Source: DATFDN01 sp963830565
GTDB taxonomy: Bacteria; Pseudomonadota; Alphaproteobacteria; Acetobacterales; Acetobacteraceae
Assembly: GCA_963830565.1 (NCBI GenBank)
Contig: CAWHMO010000002.1
Span: 1-64,000, forward strand
DNA length: 64,000 nucleotides
Direction: 5' to 3'
Part shown: positions 9,629-17,650 of the stretch, piece after piece
Layout: every line of letters starts with the position of its first letter
Position numbering within the stretch: the stretch's first letter is position 1
Made by a program: the position numbers and the translations under genes
Notes under the pieces: generated by a model
Database searches by the model: none
Told to the model about the DNA's origin: nothing
What the model saw: only the letters and a program-made list of their open reading frames with translations

Positions 9629-9636
9629 GGACAACG
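9629..9636. repeat. Right 8-bp target-site duplication of IS66
   Basis: GGACAACG immediately follows the IS66 right end and is identical to the copy at 6898-6905. Confidence 0.95.
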
Positions 9637-10030
9637 CGGCGTGGCGCGCCGAGGTGAAGGAGGCGGCGCTGATCCTGCTGTTCCGCTTCCTGTTCATCCT
9701 GTACGCTGAGGATCGCGGACTGCTGCCGATCCGGAACCCGCATTACCAGGACTACTCGTTCCAGCGCCTGCGCGACGATGCCGCCGCCGTAGTGGAGGGC
9801 CGTCGCGCTGCGGTTGAGCACGGCGGCCGCTATTGGGGCAGCATCAAGGACCTGTTCAAAGCCATTGCACAGGGCAGCGACCAGCTTGGCCTTCCCGAGT
9901 ACAACGGCGGCTTGTTCGAGAACGCAGCGCATCCTCTCCTGACGCGCGTGCTGCTGGGTGACGCAACGCTCGCCCGATTGCTCGACGATCTTTCGCGGGC
10001 GGCCCTCAAAGAAGGTCGACGAGTCATCAA

Positions 10031-10198
10031 TTATCGCGATCTGAGTGTCCATCCGGGATCATAGTGTTTGCTGGCAGAGTCTTCGATCATCACGCGAACG
10101 GAGGCCCAGCGCAGGAAGGCGAGTGCGTTGCGGTTGAGGCACTCCCAGTCTTTGGCGAGGCGGCGACAGCGGTTGAGCCAACCGATTGTCCTCTCGAC
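10031..10198 (-). pseudogene. IS5 transposase, C-terminal fragment
   Basis: The reverse strand from the insert junction reads VERTIGWLNRCRRLAKDWEC and LAFLRWASVRVMI, the C-terminal DDE block of IS5-family transposases with the catalytic Glu of WIVERT. It joins to the N-terminal fragment that ends KFVVLPKRWIV at 12198 once the recombinase element is removed. The frame then leaves the IS end and stops at TAA 10031-10033 in flanking DNA, so the last residues are not native. Confidence 0.85.
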
Positions 10199-11866
10199 GA
10201 TCGACTGTACAATCTTGCCTGACTGGTGGTTCGCCGCTGGCCGGACCGGGCCAAGATGGGCCGCCGGAGCCGACCGGTGGGGGAACCCGAAAGATGACTT
10301 CGACCTGATCGCCGTCGATCTCGATCCGCCGGACGAGGGTTCGGATGATTTCCCGTATGCTGAGCCAGTCGAGGCTCTCCAGGCTGTGGCGGACCTTACT
10401 GGCGAAATCCTCGAGCTGACCGATAACCAGCGTCAGCTCACGCTCCGCGTTCGCCACGTCAGCCGCTGCCCGCTGTTGCTCCTGCAACTGAGCGACGCGC
10501 GCTTTGAGCCCGGTGATGCGCGGCTCGAACTCGGAACGATCGATCACGCCAGCGGCATAGCTGTCGATCAGCCGCCCGATTCCGCGCTGCAGGGCTGCCC
10601 TTTGTCGCTCAAGCTGCACCAGTTCGTCCGACTTGACGGCGCCCTCGCCTGCCTGGCGCACCCGGCGTCGGTATTCATCTGCAACCCTGCTGGGGTTCTG
10701 TAGAAGGGCGCACACTCGCTCCCATACAGCCTGCTCGAGATGCTCGGCTCGGACGGTCCTGTTGCTACACGGTGCGGTGCCACCGAACCGATACCCGTCC
10801 GTGCCCAGGCAGCGATACTGGCGATACCCGCATTTCGAGGTATCCGCACGCGACCTCGGGAGGGCCTTGCCATAAAGGGATACCCGCACTGGCGACACAC
10901 GGTCAGTCCCTGCAACAGCCAGCGGGGGCCGCGCAGGCCGTCGCGTTTGCGTTGGCGATTTTCGACGAGTTGGGCCTGAGCCGCCGCGAACACCGCTTCG
11001 TCAACCAACGCAGGCACGGGCACCTCGATCCACTCCTCGCGTGGCACAGCGACGCGCGCCGTCGGGCGCACGGGAGGATGGGGATGCCCCCGGATCGGCC
11101 GCGAGCGCGGGCGCGCAGGCAGGTAGCGGGAATGGCCATAGACGGCCCGCCCGATATAGGCCGTGTTGGTCAGCATGCCGTGCAAGGTCGAGGCATACCA
11201 CAGCCCCTGTCCTCGTCGGTTGGGAACGCCGGCCTGCTGCAAGCGGCGGCAGACTTCGCGCAGGCTGAGCCGCTCCAACCCGATCCAGGCGAAGATGAGC
11301 CGCACGAAGCGGGCCTCATCCGGAATCACTTCGAAGCGCGCCATCCCGCCGCCCTGATCCTTGGGCACGTAGCGATAGCCAAACGGGGCGGTGGTGAACG
11401 CGCTGAGCAGCCCCGAACGCGCCGCGTGACGGCGTCCCCGCCGGCCTCGCTCCAGGATCTTGGCACGCTGGTACTCGGCGATCACACCCTGCATCTGCAA
11501 CAAGAGATCGTCCTCGGCCGTGCCGCCGATCGGCCGGTTCAGGAACACCACCTCGGCGCCCGCACGATGGAACTCCTCCATCAGCAAGGCCTGATGGGCA
11601 TAGCGGCGGGCAAGGCGATCGGGCGCGAGAACGTAGATCTGCTGGATGCTCGCGGCCGCCACCGCATCGCGCAGCCGCTCCAGCGCCGGGCGGATCAGGA
11701 CAGAGCCGCTGTAACCCTCATCAGTGTAGGCGTGATCGGGCTCGAGTTGCCCGCCATCGGCGGCGATCCGCTCGCGAAGAGCGCTCACCTGACTGGCAAT
11801 GGTGTTGTCGTGCGCCTGGCTCTCGGTCGAGACGCGCGCATAGAACGCGACATGACGCTCAGGCAT
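10059..11866 (-). pseudogene. Large serine recombinase (recombinase family protein), one frameshift
   Basis: ATG 11866 with GGAGG 6 bp upstream. N-terminal resolvase domain: VAFYARVSTESQAHDNTIAS (catalytic Ser in RVSTE), YTDEGYSGSVLIRPAL, YVLAPDRLARRYAHQALL. Next comes the recombinase domain (FGYRYVPKDQGG, YASTLHGMLTNTAYIGRAVY), then a zinc ribbon (VCRQCGY ... YRQYRCLGTDGYRFGG) and a C-terminal coiled coil (LVQLERQRAALQRGIGRL). At about 10879 the frame shifts by one missing base in a TATCCCTTT context; all motifs on both sides are well kept. The frame has no stop inside the element and terminates at 10059 within IS5 DNA. These enzymes catalyse site-specific integration and excision. Confidence 0.85.
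10197..10212. other. attR-like end of the serine-recombinase element
   Basis: The core dinucleotide AC (10197-10198) is followed by GATCGACTGTACAA (10199-10212), a perfect inverted copy of the 14 bp at the other end. The match extends with mismatches through TCTTGCC (19 of 21 bases overall). Left of the core lies the IS5 transposase gene. A dyad-symmetric arm next to a 2-bp core is what serine recombinases recognise. Confidence 0.75.
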
Positions 11867-12197
11867 GCTTACCTCCGCTCTTTCGCGACAGCGCGTCCGC
11901 TCGTTCCTGCCCGGTGCATCCGGCCTTCACGCGCCGGATCGGGATCAAGTGGACGTAGGCTTTGATCAGGCACTGCGGGCCCAATCGGGTCGTCTCGAAC
12001 GACTCCGCAGCTCCAAGCGAGGGTGATCCTTGGCTTGGACCATTCGCTCCTCCATCGGCAGACCCCCCGGGCGGCGGGGGCAGCCGATGGAGCCTCAACC
12101 CAGCCTGGCGGCACGCATACCCCAGAGCACGCAGTTCCTCGCGCGCGATGGCCTCCAGCCACTCGAAACTCGGCTTGGCAAATTTGTACAGTCGATC
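10199..12197 (-). mobile_element. Minimal serine-recombinase mobile element (1999 bp plus 2-bp core) inside IS5
   Basis: The element begins GATCGACTGTACAA and ends with its perfect inverse TTGTACAGTCGATC, with an AC dinucleotide outside each end. It carries only a large serine recombinase (frameshifted) and a small upstream frame. Joining its ends on the coding strand gives TTGTACAGTCGATC-GT-GATCGACTGTACAA, a perfect dyad around GT. The empty site in IS5 reads ATGGATC-GT-CGAGAGG and restores the codons for RWIVERT. This is the arrangement expected for excision and integration through a circle by a serine recombinase, not for a DDE transposon. It has no visible cargo. Confidence 0.75.
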
Positions 12198-12206
12198 ACG
12201 ATCCAT
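11859..12206 (-). CDS. Small open frame at the head of the recombinase element, function unknown
   Basis: 115 codons read MDRDRLYKFAKPSFEWLEAI... and end KSGGKHA with the stop overlapping the recombinase ATG by 8 bp, an arrangement suited to translational coupling. The ATG at 12206 lies in the IS5 target, not in the element; the element itself contributes everything from the fourth codon on. I recognise no domain. Composition after residue 35 (PPPPGGSADGGANG) looks disordered, and a reading in another frame from 12162 is also open, so it may be non-coding leader. In a circular form this frame would continue directly from the recombinase C-terminus (see findings). Confidence 0.35.
   Translation of the reverse strand: MDRDRLYKFAKPSFEWLEAIAREELRALGYACRQAGLRLHRLPPPPGGSADGGANGPSQGSPSLGAAESFETTRLGPQCLIKAYVHLIPIRRVKAGCTGQERADALSRKSGGKHA
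12184..12199. other. attL-like end of the serine-recombinase element
   Basis: TTGTACAGTCGATC (12184-12197) followed by the core AC (12198-12199) and then the IS5 transposase codons. It is the exact inverse of 10199-10212. The common core shared by both junctions on the coding strand is GATCGT; symmetry places the exchange at GT. Confidence 0.75.
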
Positions 12207-12987
12207 CGCTTGGGCAGGACGACGAACTTGCGGGCATCGGAGCGCCTGACGATCTCCAGGTTGACCCGGCGGCACGCCGCCTTCAGCCCAGCTTGGAACT
12301 TCGGCCCCTGATAGCCGCTGTCGGCGTAGAGCTTGAGCAGGAACGGGAATAGACCGAACAGGGCGCCCATCAGCAGCACGCCACCGTCGCGATCCTGGAC
12401 ATCGGCGGCGTGGACGATGGCTTGCATCAGCAGACCTTGCGTATCGACGAGGACGTGCCGCTTCTTGCCCTTGATCTTCTTGCCTGCGTCCCACGGGTCG
12501 GGCCGAAGGCCCGCCCGAGGGCAGGCTCCCCCCGACGGATCGACCGAGCGCCCCCCTTTTCCGCACTCTTGACACTCTGGCTGTCGATGATTGCCGCCGA
12601 GGGACTTGCCTCGCCCCTCGTCTTGCCATTCCATCCGGCTGCGCCGAATGGAACCTTTGGCAAGCCTCGCCCGGCCTGCTCGCGGCACTGGACATAGAGC
12701 GCGTGGTGGATGCGGTCGAGCGTGCCCTCGTCGTCCCAGCGCCGGAAGTAGTCCCACACTGTGCTGCGCGCCGGCAGGTCCTTGGGCAGCGCCGCCCACT
12801 GGCAGCCCGCGCTCAAGATATCCAAGGCCCCGTTGACGACCTCGCGCACGTCCACCGTGCGCTTGTTGCCGCCACGCTTGGCGGGTGGGATCAGCGGCTC
12901 GATGAACGCCCACTCCGCGTCGGTCAGGTCACTCGGGTAGCGCAGCTTGCTGCGGTCGTAGCGGCCGCGGTTCTCGGTCGTCCACAC
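12198..12987 (-). pseudogene. IS5 transposase, N-terminal fragment with internal lesions
   Basis: Starts GTG 12987 (VWTTENRGRYDRSKLRYP) with SDLTDAEWAFIEPLIPPAKR, LSAGCQWAALPKDLP, TVWDYFRRW and AAIIDSQSVKSAEKGG (first catalytic Asp). It then continues in another frame with DAGKKIKGKKRHVLVDTQGL, LYADSGYQGPKF (second Asp) and KFVVLPKRWIV up to the recombinase-element junction. Between the two frames lie an apparent short deletion (TCGATC instead of TCGATCGATC) and an extra GC-rich palindromic stretch of roughly 36 bp at about 12488-12530. The gene therefore carries lesions independent of the recombinase insertion. Confidence 0.85.
12495..12518. repeat. Small GC-rich hairpin inside IS5 transposase
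   Basis: CGGGTCGGGCC GAA GGCCCGCCCG forms an imperfect 10-bp stem with a 3-base loop. It sits where related transposases have only a Gly-Tyr/Phe-Asp junction, so it looks like a short palindromic insertion. Source unknown. Confidence 0.45.
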
Positions 12988-13066
12988 TCTGCGCCCCTCA
13001 CGGATCGGCCCCCTGCCACCGGACCACAAGCAACTCAGATGACGCAAGATGTTCCCAGATGGACAC

Positions 13067-13212
13067 TGAGACATGACAATTCGTCAGCATGCCGCCACAG
13101 CGCCAGCGGTAGCTCATGTCGCGCCGCCACAAACGGTCGAACTGCCGCGACGATCTAATCTCCCTCATGTGTCGCGTCAGCCGCGATGCAGCAGGACCAG
13201 CGTGCGCCCAGC
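13067..13212. other. Unassigned segment right of IS5
   Basis: 146 bp between the IS5 end and the stop of the GMC gene. Neither strand continues the restriction-modification protein. The reverse strand can be read as MREIRSSRQFDRLWRRDMSY and MLTNCHVS, which may be the eroded end of another insertion sequence, but I could not identify it. A deletion next to IS5 that removed the 3' part of the restriction gene would explain the abrupt change. Confidence 0.4.
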
Positions 13213-14863
13213 CTAACGGGCCAATTCGCCGCGAGCGGCGAGCGTCTTGATGCGGTCGGCGATTCGCGCGGACATCGCCTGGATGGTGAGCGAGGGATTC
13301 ACGCCGCCGACCGTCGGCATCAGCGACCCGTCGCAAACCCATAAATTCGGAATGTCCCAGGTACGCCCGTCGGGGTTGACGACGCTGGTCTTCGCATCCT
13401 CGCCTATCCGCGCGGTGCCGCCGAGATGCGCGGTGCTTTCCGAATCCCAGATGTCCTTGGCGTTGGCCGCCTCCATCGCCTTGCGCATCTCGCGAACGGC
13501 GTGCTGGCGAAGCCTCTGGTCGTTCTCGCAATAGGAGAACGTCACCTTCGCCACCGGCAAGCCGGTACTCGTCCTTGTCCTCGGCAAGTGTCACCCGGTT
13601 CTCTTCCCGCGGCAGCACCTCGCCCACGATCTTGAGACCGGCCTGGTGGATGTAGTTCGACATCGCGACCCGCAGCTCCTCACCCCACAGCCCGCGCCCG
13701 CTCGACAGGCTCCGAGACCACTCGATCGGCAGCGGGCCCTGGCTCATGTAGGCGTAGCCGCCGAAGAAGTCCTTGCCTTCGTCGTGATAGTTCCAGTGCT
13801 CGGTGCAGGCCATGGAGGGCGGACCCTTGTACCAGCGGATCTCCTCCTCCATCTCGCCCCACACGGCATCGTTTGACTGCACCATGAAATACTTGCCGAC
13901 CAGCCCGTTGCGGTTGGCAAGCCCGTCGGGGAACTGCGGACAGGCGGAGTTGAGCAGCAGGCGCGGCGTCTCGATCGCATAGCCGGCGACCACGACGTTT
14001 TTCGCCTTCTGGAACCGCCACTGGCCCTCCCGATGGTAGCGCACTCCCGTCACGCGCCCCTGGTTGTTGACCTCGATCCGCCCGACCATGGCCAGGTCGC
14101 GCACCTCCGCGCCGGCGGCGAGCGCGCGCGGCAGCCAGACGTTCAGCGCGCTCTGCTTGGCGTTGGTCGCGCAGCCGATCCCGCAGAAGCCGCGATAGAC
14201 GCAGGGCGGTGCCAGGCCGCGCGGGGCGGAGACGGTCGAGAGCGGCGTCGGCACCCATTTCATGCCCAGCTTCTCGCAGCCGCGCGCGAGCACCAGCCCC
14301 GCCGCGTTCACCTCGTGCGGGCGATATGGGTACCGCCCCCGGTGCGGCCCCCAGGGGTATGTGACCGGGCCGGCGATCTTCAGCGCGTCCTCGATCTCGT
14401 CGTAGTAGCGCCACATCTCTTGCCAATCGACCGGCCAATCGGCGCCGTAGCCGAGCTTGGTGCGTGCCTTGAACCACTCGGGACGGAAGCGCAGCGAGAC
14501 CATCATGAAATGGACCATGCTGCCGCCGATCGCCTTGCCACTGTTATTGTGGCCGAGTTCCACCGGGTGCCCGCCATCGACGATGCGGTTGTCCAGCCAG
14601 TAGAGCTTGGTCTGCTCCAATTCGTCGGAAGCGAACTCCTCCAGCGGGCGGTACCAGCCGCCGGCATCGAACGCCACGACCGAGAACCCATACTCGGCGA
14701 GCTTCGCCGCCAGCGTGGCGCCGCCGGCGCCAGTGCCGATGATGGCGAAGTCGACCTCCTCGTTCTCCGGATACTCCTTCATCGGCACCCAGCCGCCGCG
14801 ACGCATCACGTCGGGCGCGCGGCCATTCTTCCCGCGCGGTTGATCGGCGACGATCTCAGGCAT
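13213..14863 (-). pseudogene. GMC-type oxidoreductase (gluconate 2-dehydrogenase large-subunit-like), one frameshift
   Basis: ATG 14863 (MPEIVADQPRGKNGRAPDVM). FAD-binding motif FAIIGTGAGGATLAAKLAEY at residues about 38-57, GKAIGGSMVHFMMVSLRF in the middle, a CVYRGFCGIGCATNAKQS cysteine cluster, and the C-terminal GMC block SESTAHLGGTARIG ... GGVNPSLTIQAMSARIADRI with the active-site His and Asn region. About 550 residues. At 13563-13566 one extra base (TACCGGC for TACGGC) splits the frame in a region (EDKDEY / GLPVAKVTFSYCEN) where both sides are intact, so the enzyme may be functional in the organism. Membrane- or periplasm-linked polyol/sugar-acid oxidation is the family role; the substrate is unknown. 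Confidence 0.85.
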
Positions 14864-15482
14864 TGGCGTGTCCTTTCGGATTCTGCTCGATCGGATCCCA
14901 TGGATCGTAGCGATCGAAACCCATGCGGACATAACCGCGCGGTGAGGCCGGGCCGCCAAACCCCATCTCGTCCCAGCCGCGCGGATTGCCGTAGTAGTAG
15001 GTGACGATATCGTGTTGCACACGACTTTTGAAAAATGCCTTGGCCGGAACCTCGGCCCATTCCGGCGCACGCACATCGTTCATTTGAACCATGCGAAGAA
15101 GATCGTCCTGGCGCCCGCCCGGCAGGTCGGTGAACGGCGTCTGAAACCGCAGCCGCGCTTCGGCGTCGATCGCGCGCAGGCCGCGCTTCCACATCTCCTG
15201 CATTGTCGGCTCGCCCGCCTGACGAAATCCGTCGCCCTGGTTCTCGGTCATCTTCTGGTCGATGAAGTTCGCGATCGGCACCTTGTCCTCGGGCGGTCCG
15301 GGCTGTGGGAGGATACGGTCGCAGACCACCTGCAGGATCGCCCACTCGTCCTCGTTAAAGAATCGGCGCGGCGGGGGGTGATCGACGCGCTTTCCGACCG
15401 ACTTGCGCGTGGCATCGTTCCACGATGGGGTGTCGCGCTTGGCGAGCGTGCTGTAGCCGGGGAAACGACGCATCTCCGTCAC
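14856..15482 (-). CDS. Gluconate 2-dehydrogenase subunit 3 family protein
   Basis: 208 residues from GTG 15482, preceded by GGAGGG and overlapping the stop of the upstream membrane-protein gene by 4 bp. FFNEDEWAILQVVCDRILPQ followed by VPIANFIDQKM is the signature of the subunit-3 family (PF13618), and HDIVTYYYGNPRGWDEMGFG with PRGYVRMGFDRYDPWDP forms the C-terminus. The family small subunit partners a GMC flavoprotein, here encoded just downstream with an 8-bp overlap. Usual members carry a Tat signal; none is obvious here, since the N-terminus reads VTEMRRFPGYSTLAKRDTPS, so export may depend on the partner. Confidence 0.85.
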   Translation of the reverse strand: MTEMRRFPGYSTLAKRDTPSWNDATRKSVGKRVDHPPPRRFFNEDEWAILQVVCDRILPQPGPPEDKVPIANFIDQKMTENQGDGFRQAGEPTMQEMWKRGLRAIDAEARLRFQTPFTDLPGGRQDDLLRMVQMNDVRAPEWAEVPAKAFFKSRVQHDIVTYYYGNPRGWDEMGFGGPASPRGYVRMGFDRYDPWDPIEQNPKGHANA

Positions 15483-16531
15483 TTTCCCTCCTCCAGCAGG
15501 TCGAGCGCTGCGAGGCCGGCGAGCGCGAGGCCCGTGAAACTGGGCGGCGCTGGGATGGGCGGGCCGTTCAGCACGTTCTGGCTCCAGTTGCGCCAGCCGC
15601 CCATGTTGCGCGAGACCCCATAGATATGGAAACCGGCGCCGATGAAGCCGAGCGCGGCGGTGAGGCGGAACCACCAGCGGGTGAAGCGCGGCCAGCGCGG
15701 CCCGGCTTCCAGCGCCGCCTTGGTGATCAGCGCCGCGGCGACCGGCGGGATCGTAACAGGCGCATACATGAACGGGTCGTGGTAGGCGCCGCGGAAATGC
15801 AGCAGCGCCGCCTCGGCCACCGTGCCGAGGATGCCGCCCGACGTGATCGCGGCCAGCGCCGGACCGGCTGGCAGGCCGAGCACGCGCGGCTCGCGATGGC
15901 CGGAATAGCGCACGTGCTCGGCCGCCGTTCCCAGGATTCCCGCGAGGATCAGCGCATATGGCGCACCCAGCGGCGCGCCATAGAACAGGTTGAGCCAGGA
16001 GAGCCCGCCCTCCCGCTTGGTGACATTGTAGAAATGGAAACCGCCGCCGATCAGCCCGGTGGCGGCGGCCGTGATGGCGACGGCATGACGCAGCTTATGC
16101 GCCTCGCCGCTCTCGTCCCCAATGCCGTGCAGACTGCTCGCCAGCGACGCGGCGGAGACCGCGAGCGGGACGAACATCGTCCTGTTGTGGAACATGCCGC
16201 GATAGTGCTCGATCGAGCTGTCGGCGAACACCGAAAGCGCGAGCAGGGCGGAACTGTTGTTGAGACGCCGCGCCGCCGTCGTCGCCGTCGCGCGCTCCTT
16301 CCCTCCACCAAGCTGAAGGCGGAGACGTTCACGCAAGCGGGCCAAGCCCCCTCCCCTACGGGTCCGACCAAACACCGGCCCGAGGACATGCCTTGCCGGA
16401 GGCTGTTGGGCGACGGGAACCATGCCGCGAACGGTCCCCGGCATCGCGCGCGCGCCCAGCACGCCCAGAACCCCGGCCGAGATGACCGCAAGCGCAGCCA
16501 ACCCGGCGCCCTCTCCCGTGGTGCCCGCCAT
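15479..16531 (-). CDS. Polytopic membrane protein of a GMC-dehydrogenase cluster, unknown function
   Basis: 350 residues from ATG 16531. Several hydrophobic stretches are visible (VISAGVLGVLGARAM, FVPLAVSAASLASSL, VAITAAATGLIGGGFHFYNV, PYALILAGILGTAAEHV, FRLTAALGFIGAGFHIYGV). A repeated motif, GGGFHFYNVTKREGG and GAGFHIYGVSRNMGG, shows internal duplication, each copy with a His that could bind a cofactor. No domain is recognised. It overlaps the subunit-3-like gene and sits in one operon with the GMC enzyme, so it could anchor the complex or pass electrons. That role is inferred from context only. Confidence 0.6.
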   Translation of the reverse strand: MAGTTGEGAGLAALAVISAGVLGVLGARAMPGTVRGMVPVAQQPPARHVLGPVFGRTRRGGGLARLRERLRLQLGGGKERATATTAARRLNNSSALLALSVFADSSIEHYRGMFHNRTMFVPLAVSAASLASSLHGIGDESGEAHKLRHAVAITAAATGLIGGGFHFYNVTKREGGLSWLNLFYGAPLGAPYALILAGILGTAAEHVRYSGHREPRVLGLPAGPALAAITSGGILGTVAEAALLHFRGAYHDPFMYAPVTIPPVAAALITKAALEAGPRWPRFTRWWFRLTAALGFIGAGFHIYGVSRNMGGWRNWSQNVLNGPPIPAPPSFTGLALAGLAALDLLEEGK

Positions 16532-16543
16532 CTTATCCTCGCT

Positions 16544-17644
16544 CTAATTGTCCGCGTAGCGTTCAGCGTCGGCGCGCTTCAGCGTGATCCCGAGACCCGG
16601 CCGCGACAGATCGGGCGCGATAACGCCCTGCTTCGGCGTCGGGGCTCCGTCGAACAGCATGTGTTCGATCCGCACATGGTCGTGAAACCACTCCAGATGC
16701 CGCAGTCGCGGCACCGAGCAGGCGGCATGCAGATGCACCGACGGGGCGCAATGGCCCGAGAGGTCGAGCTGGTGCGCCGCCGCCATATGTCCGACGGCGA
16801 GGAACCCGCTGACGCCGCCGCAGCGCGTGGCGTCGGCCTGCAGCACGTCCACGCAGCCCGCCTCCAGCATCGCCAGCGCGTCCTTCGGAACATAGATATA
16901 CTCGCCGGCAGCGACCTCCATGGGCGCCGGAAGACGCTCGCGCAGCAGGCGCAGCCCCGCCAGATCCTCCGACGAGACCGGCTCCTCGAACCAGCGCACG
17001 TCGTATTGCAGCACATGATCGACGAAGGCGAGCGCCCGCTTCACCGCGAAGGCTCCGTTGCCGTCAACGAACAACCCCGCCTCGCCAACCGCCGCGCGGG
17101 CCGCCTTCACCCGCTGGCGGTCGCGCCGCGGATCGCGGCCCACCTTCATCTTCACCCACCGGCAGCCATCCTCGGCCACCCAGCCGCCGAGCTGGGCGGC
17201 GAGGCGCGCATCCGTGTAGTTGGTGAAGCCGCCGCTGCCGTAGATCGGCACATGCGGCCGAGCCGCCCCTAGCAGGCGCACCAAAGGCAGGTCGAGCAGC
17301 TTCGCCTTGAGATCCCAGAGCGCCACGTCGACCGCCGAGATCGCGGTCGCGGCAAGACCGCGTCGGCCCATGTTGCGCACCTCGCGCTCCAGGGTCGCGA
17401 CGCAGCCGGGAATATCGAAGGCGTCCTGGCCCTTGATCGCCTTGGCGAGCTTGCCGCTGATCAGCCCGGCATTGCCCTTTCCGGCATAGGTGTAGCCGAC
17501 CCCCTCGTAGCCGCCGGCTTCGACGGTGGCGACGATCAGGGTGGTGCTGTCCCAATCCAGCGTGCCGTCCTGCTCCGGCTCGTCGGTCGGGATCGTGTAG
17601 GCACGTGCCTGCACGTTCCCGATGGGCGCTTCCGATCGCGTCAT
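16544..17644 (-). CDS. Enolase-superfamily enzyme (mandelate racemase/muconate lactonizing type)
   Basis: 366 residues from ATG 17644. The N-terminal capping domain is followed by a barrel with the catalytic lysine motif WVKMKVGRD. Metal ligands appear as LFVDGNGAF (Asp), VRWFEEPVS (Glu) and MEVAAGEYIY (Glu), and the LQADATRCGG strand and LSGHCAPSVHLH loop (possible acid/base His) follow. This arrangement is that of the mandelate racemase subgroup, which acts on acid sugars or related carboxylates, often as a dehydratase. It lies 12 bp upstream of the membrane-protein gene, which suggests a joint role with the GMC dehydrogenase in sugar-acid oxidation. The substrate is unknown. Confidence 0.85.
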   Translation of the reverse strand: MTRSEAPIGNVQARAYTIPTDEPEQDGTLDWDSTTLIVATVEAGGYEGVGYTYAGKGNAGLISGKLAKAIKGQDAFDIPGCVATLEREVRNMGRRGLAATAISAVDVALWDLKAKLLDLPLVRLLGAARPHVPIYGSGGFTNYTDARLAAQLGGWVAEDGCRWVKMKVGRDPRRDRQRVKAARAAVGEAGLFVDGNGAFAVKRALAFVDHVLQYDVRWFEEPVSSEDLAGLRLLRERLPAPMEVAAGEYIYVPKDALAMLEAGCVDVLQADATRCGGVSGFLAVGHMAAAHQLDLSGHCAPSVHLHAACSVPRLRHLEWFHDHVRIEHMLFDGAPTPKQGVIAPDLSRPGLGITLKRADAERYADN

Positions 17645-17650
17645 CGCCGG

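Larger units (their letters stand above)
6089..10044 (+). pseudogene. Restriction-modification (type IIG / Eco57I-like) gene, interrupted by IS66 and truncated at an IS5 element
   Basis: Segment 6089-6905 encodes MIRGRLFTRYWLDDGIRQTD... with FVHPILDRLGW, VVENEARDTVLDRAKGK and RWGLLTNGRFWRLY, the N-terminal nuclease/recognition portion of large single-chain restriction-methylases. Removing the IS66 element and one 8-bp duplicate joins base 6905 to 9637 in frame and continues with LLFRFLFILYAEDRGLLPI, EYNGGLFENAAHPLL and RVINYRDLS, the next conserved block of the same family. After 10044 the IS5 element begins. The methylase core (NPPY-type motif) is absent from the window, and the sequence right of IS5 does not continue the protein. 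About 405 of an expected 900-1300 residues remain, so the system is dead here. Confidence 0.85.
10045..13066 (-). mobile_element. IS5-family element (about 1.0 kb) split by a serine-recombinase element
   Basis: The outer ends are GTGTCCATCCGGGATCAT at 10045 and the inverted GTGTCCATCTGGGAACAT ending at 13066 (16 of 18 match). They are flanked on both sides by TGA (10042-10044 and 13067-13069), consistent with the 3-bp TNA duplications of the IS1031 group of IS5. Because only 3 bp match, an adjacent deletion rather than a simple insertion cannot be excluded. Excluding the nested insert the element is about 1021 bp, normal for IS5. Its transposase is split in two by the insert and carries a further internal defect, so it is inactive. 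Confidence 0.8.
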
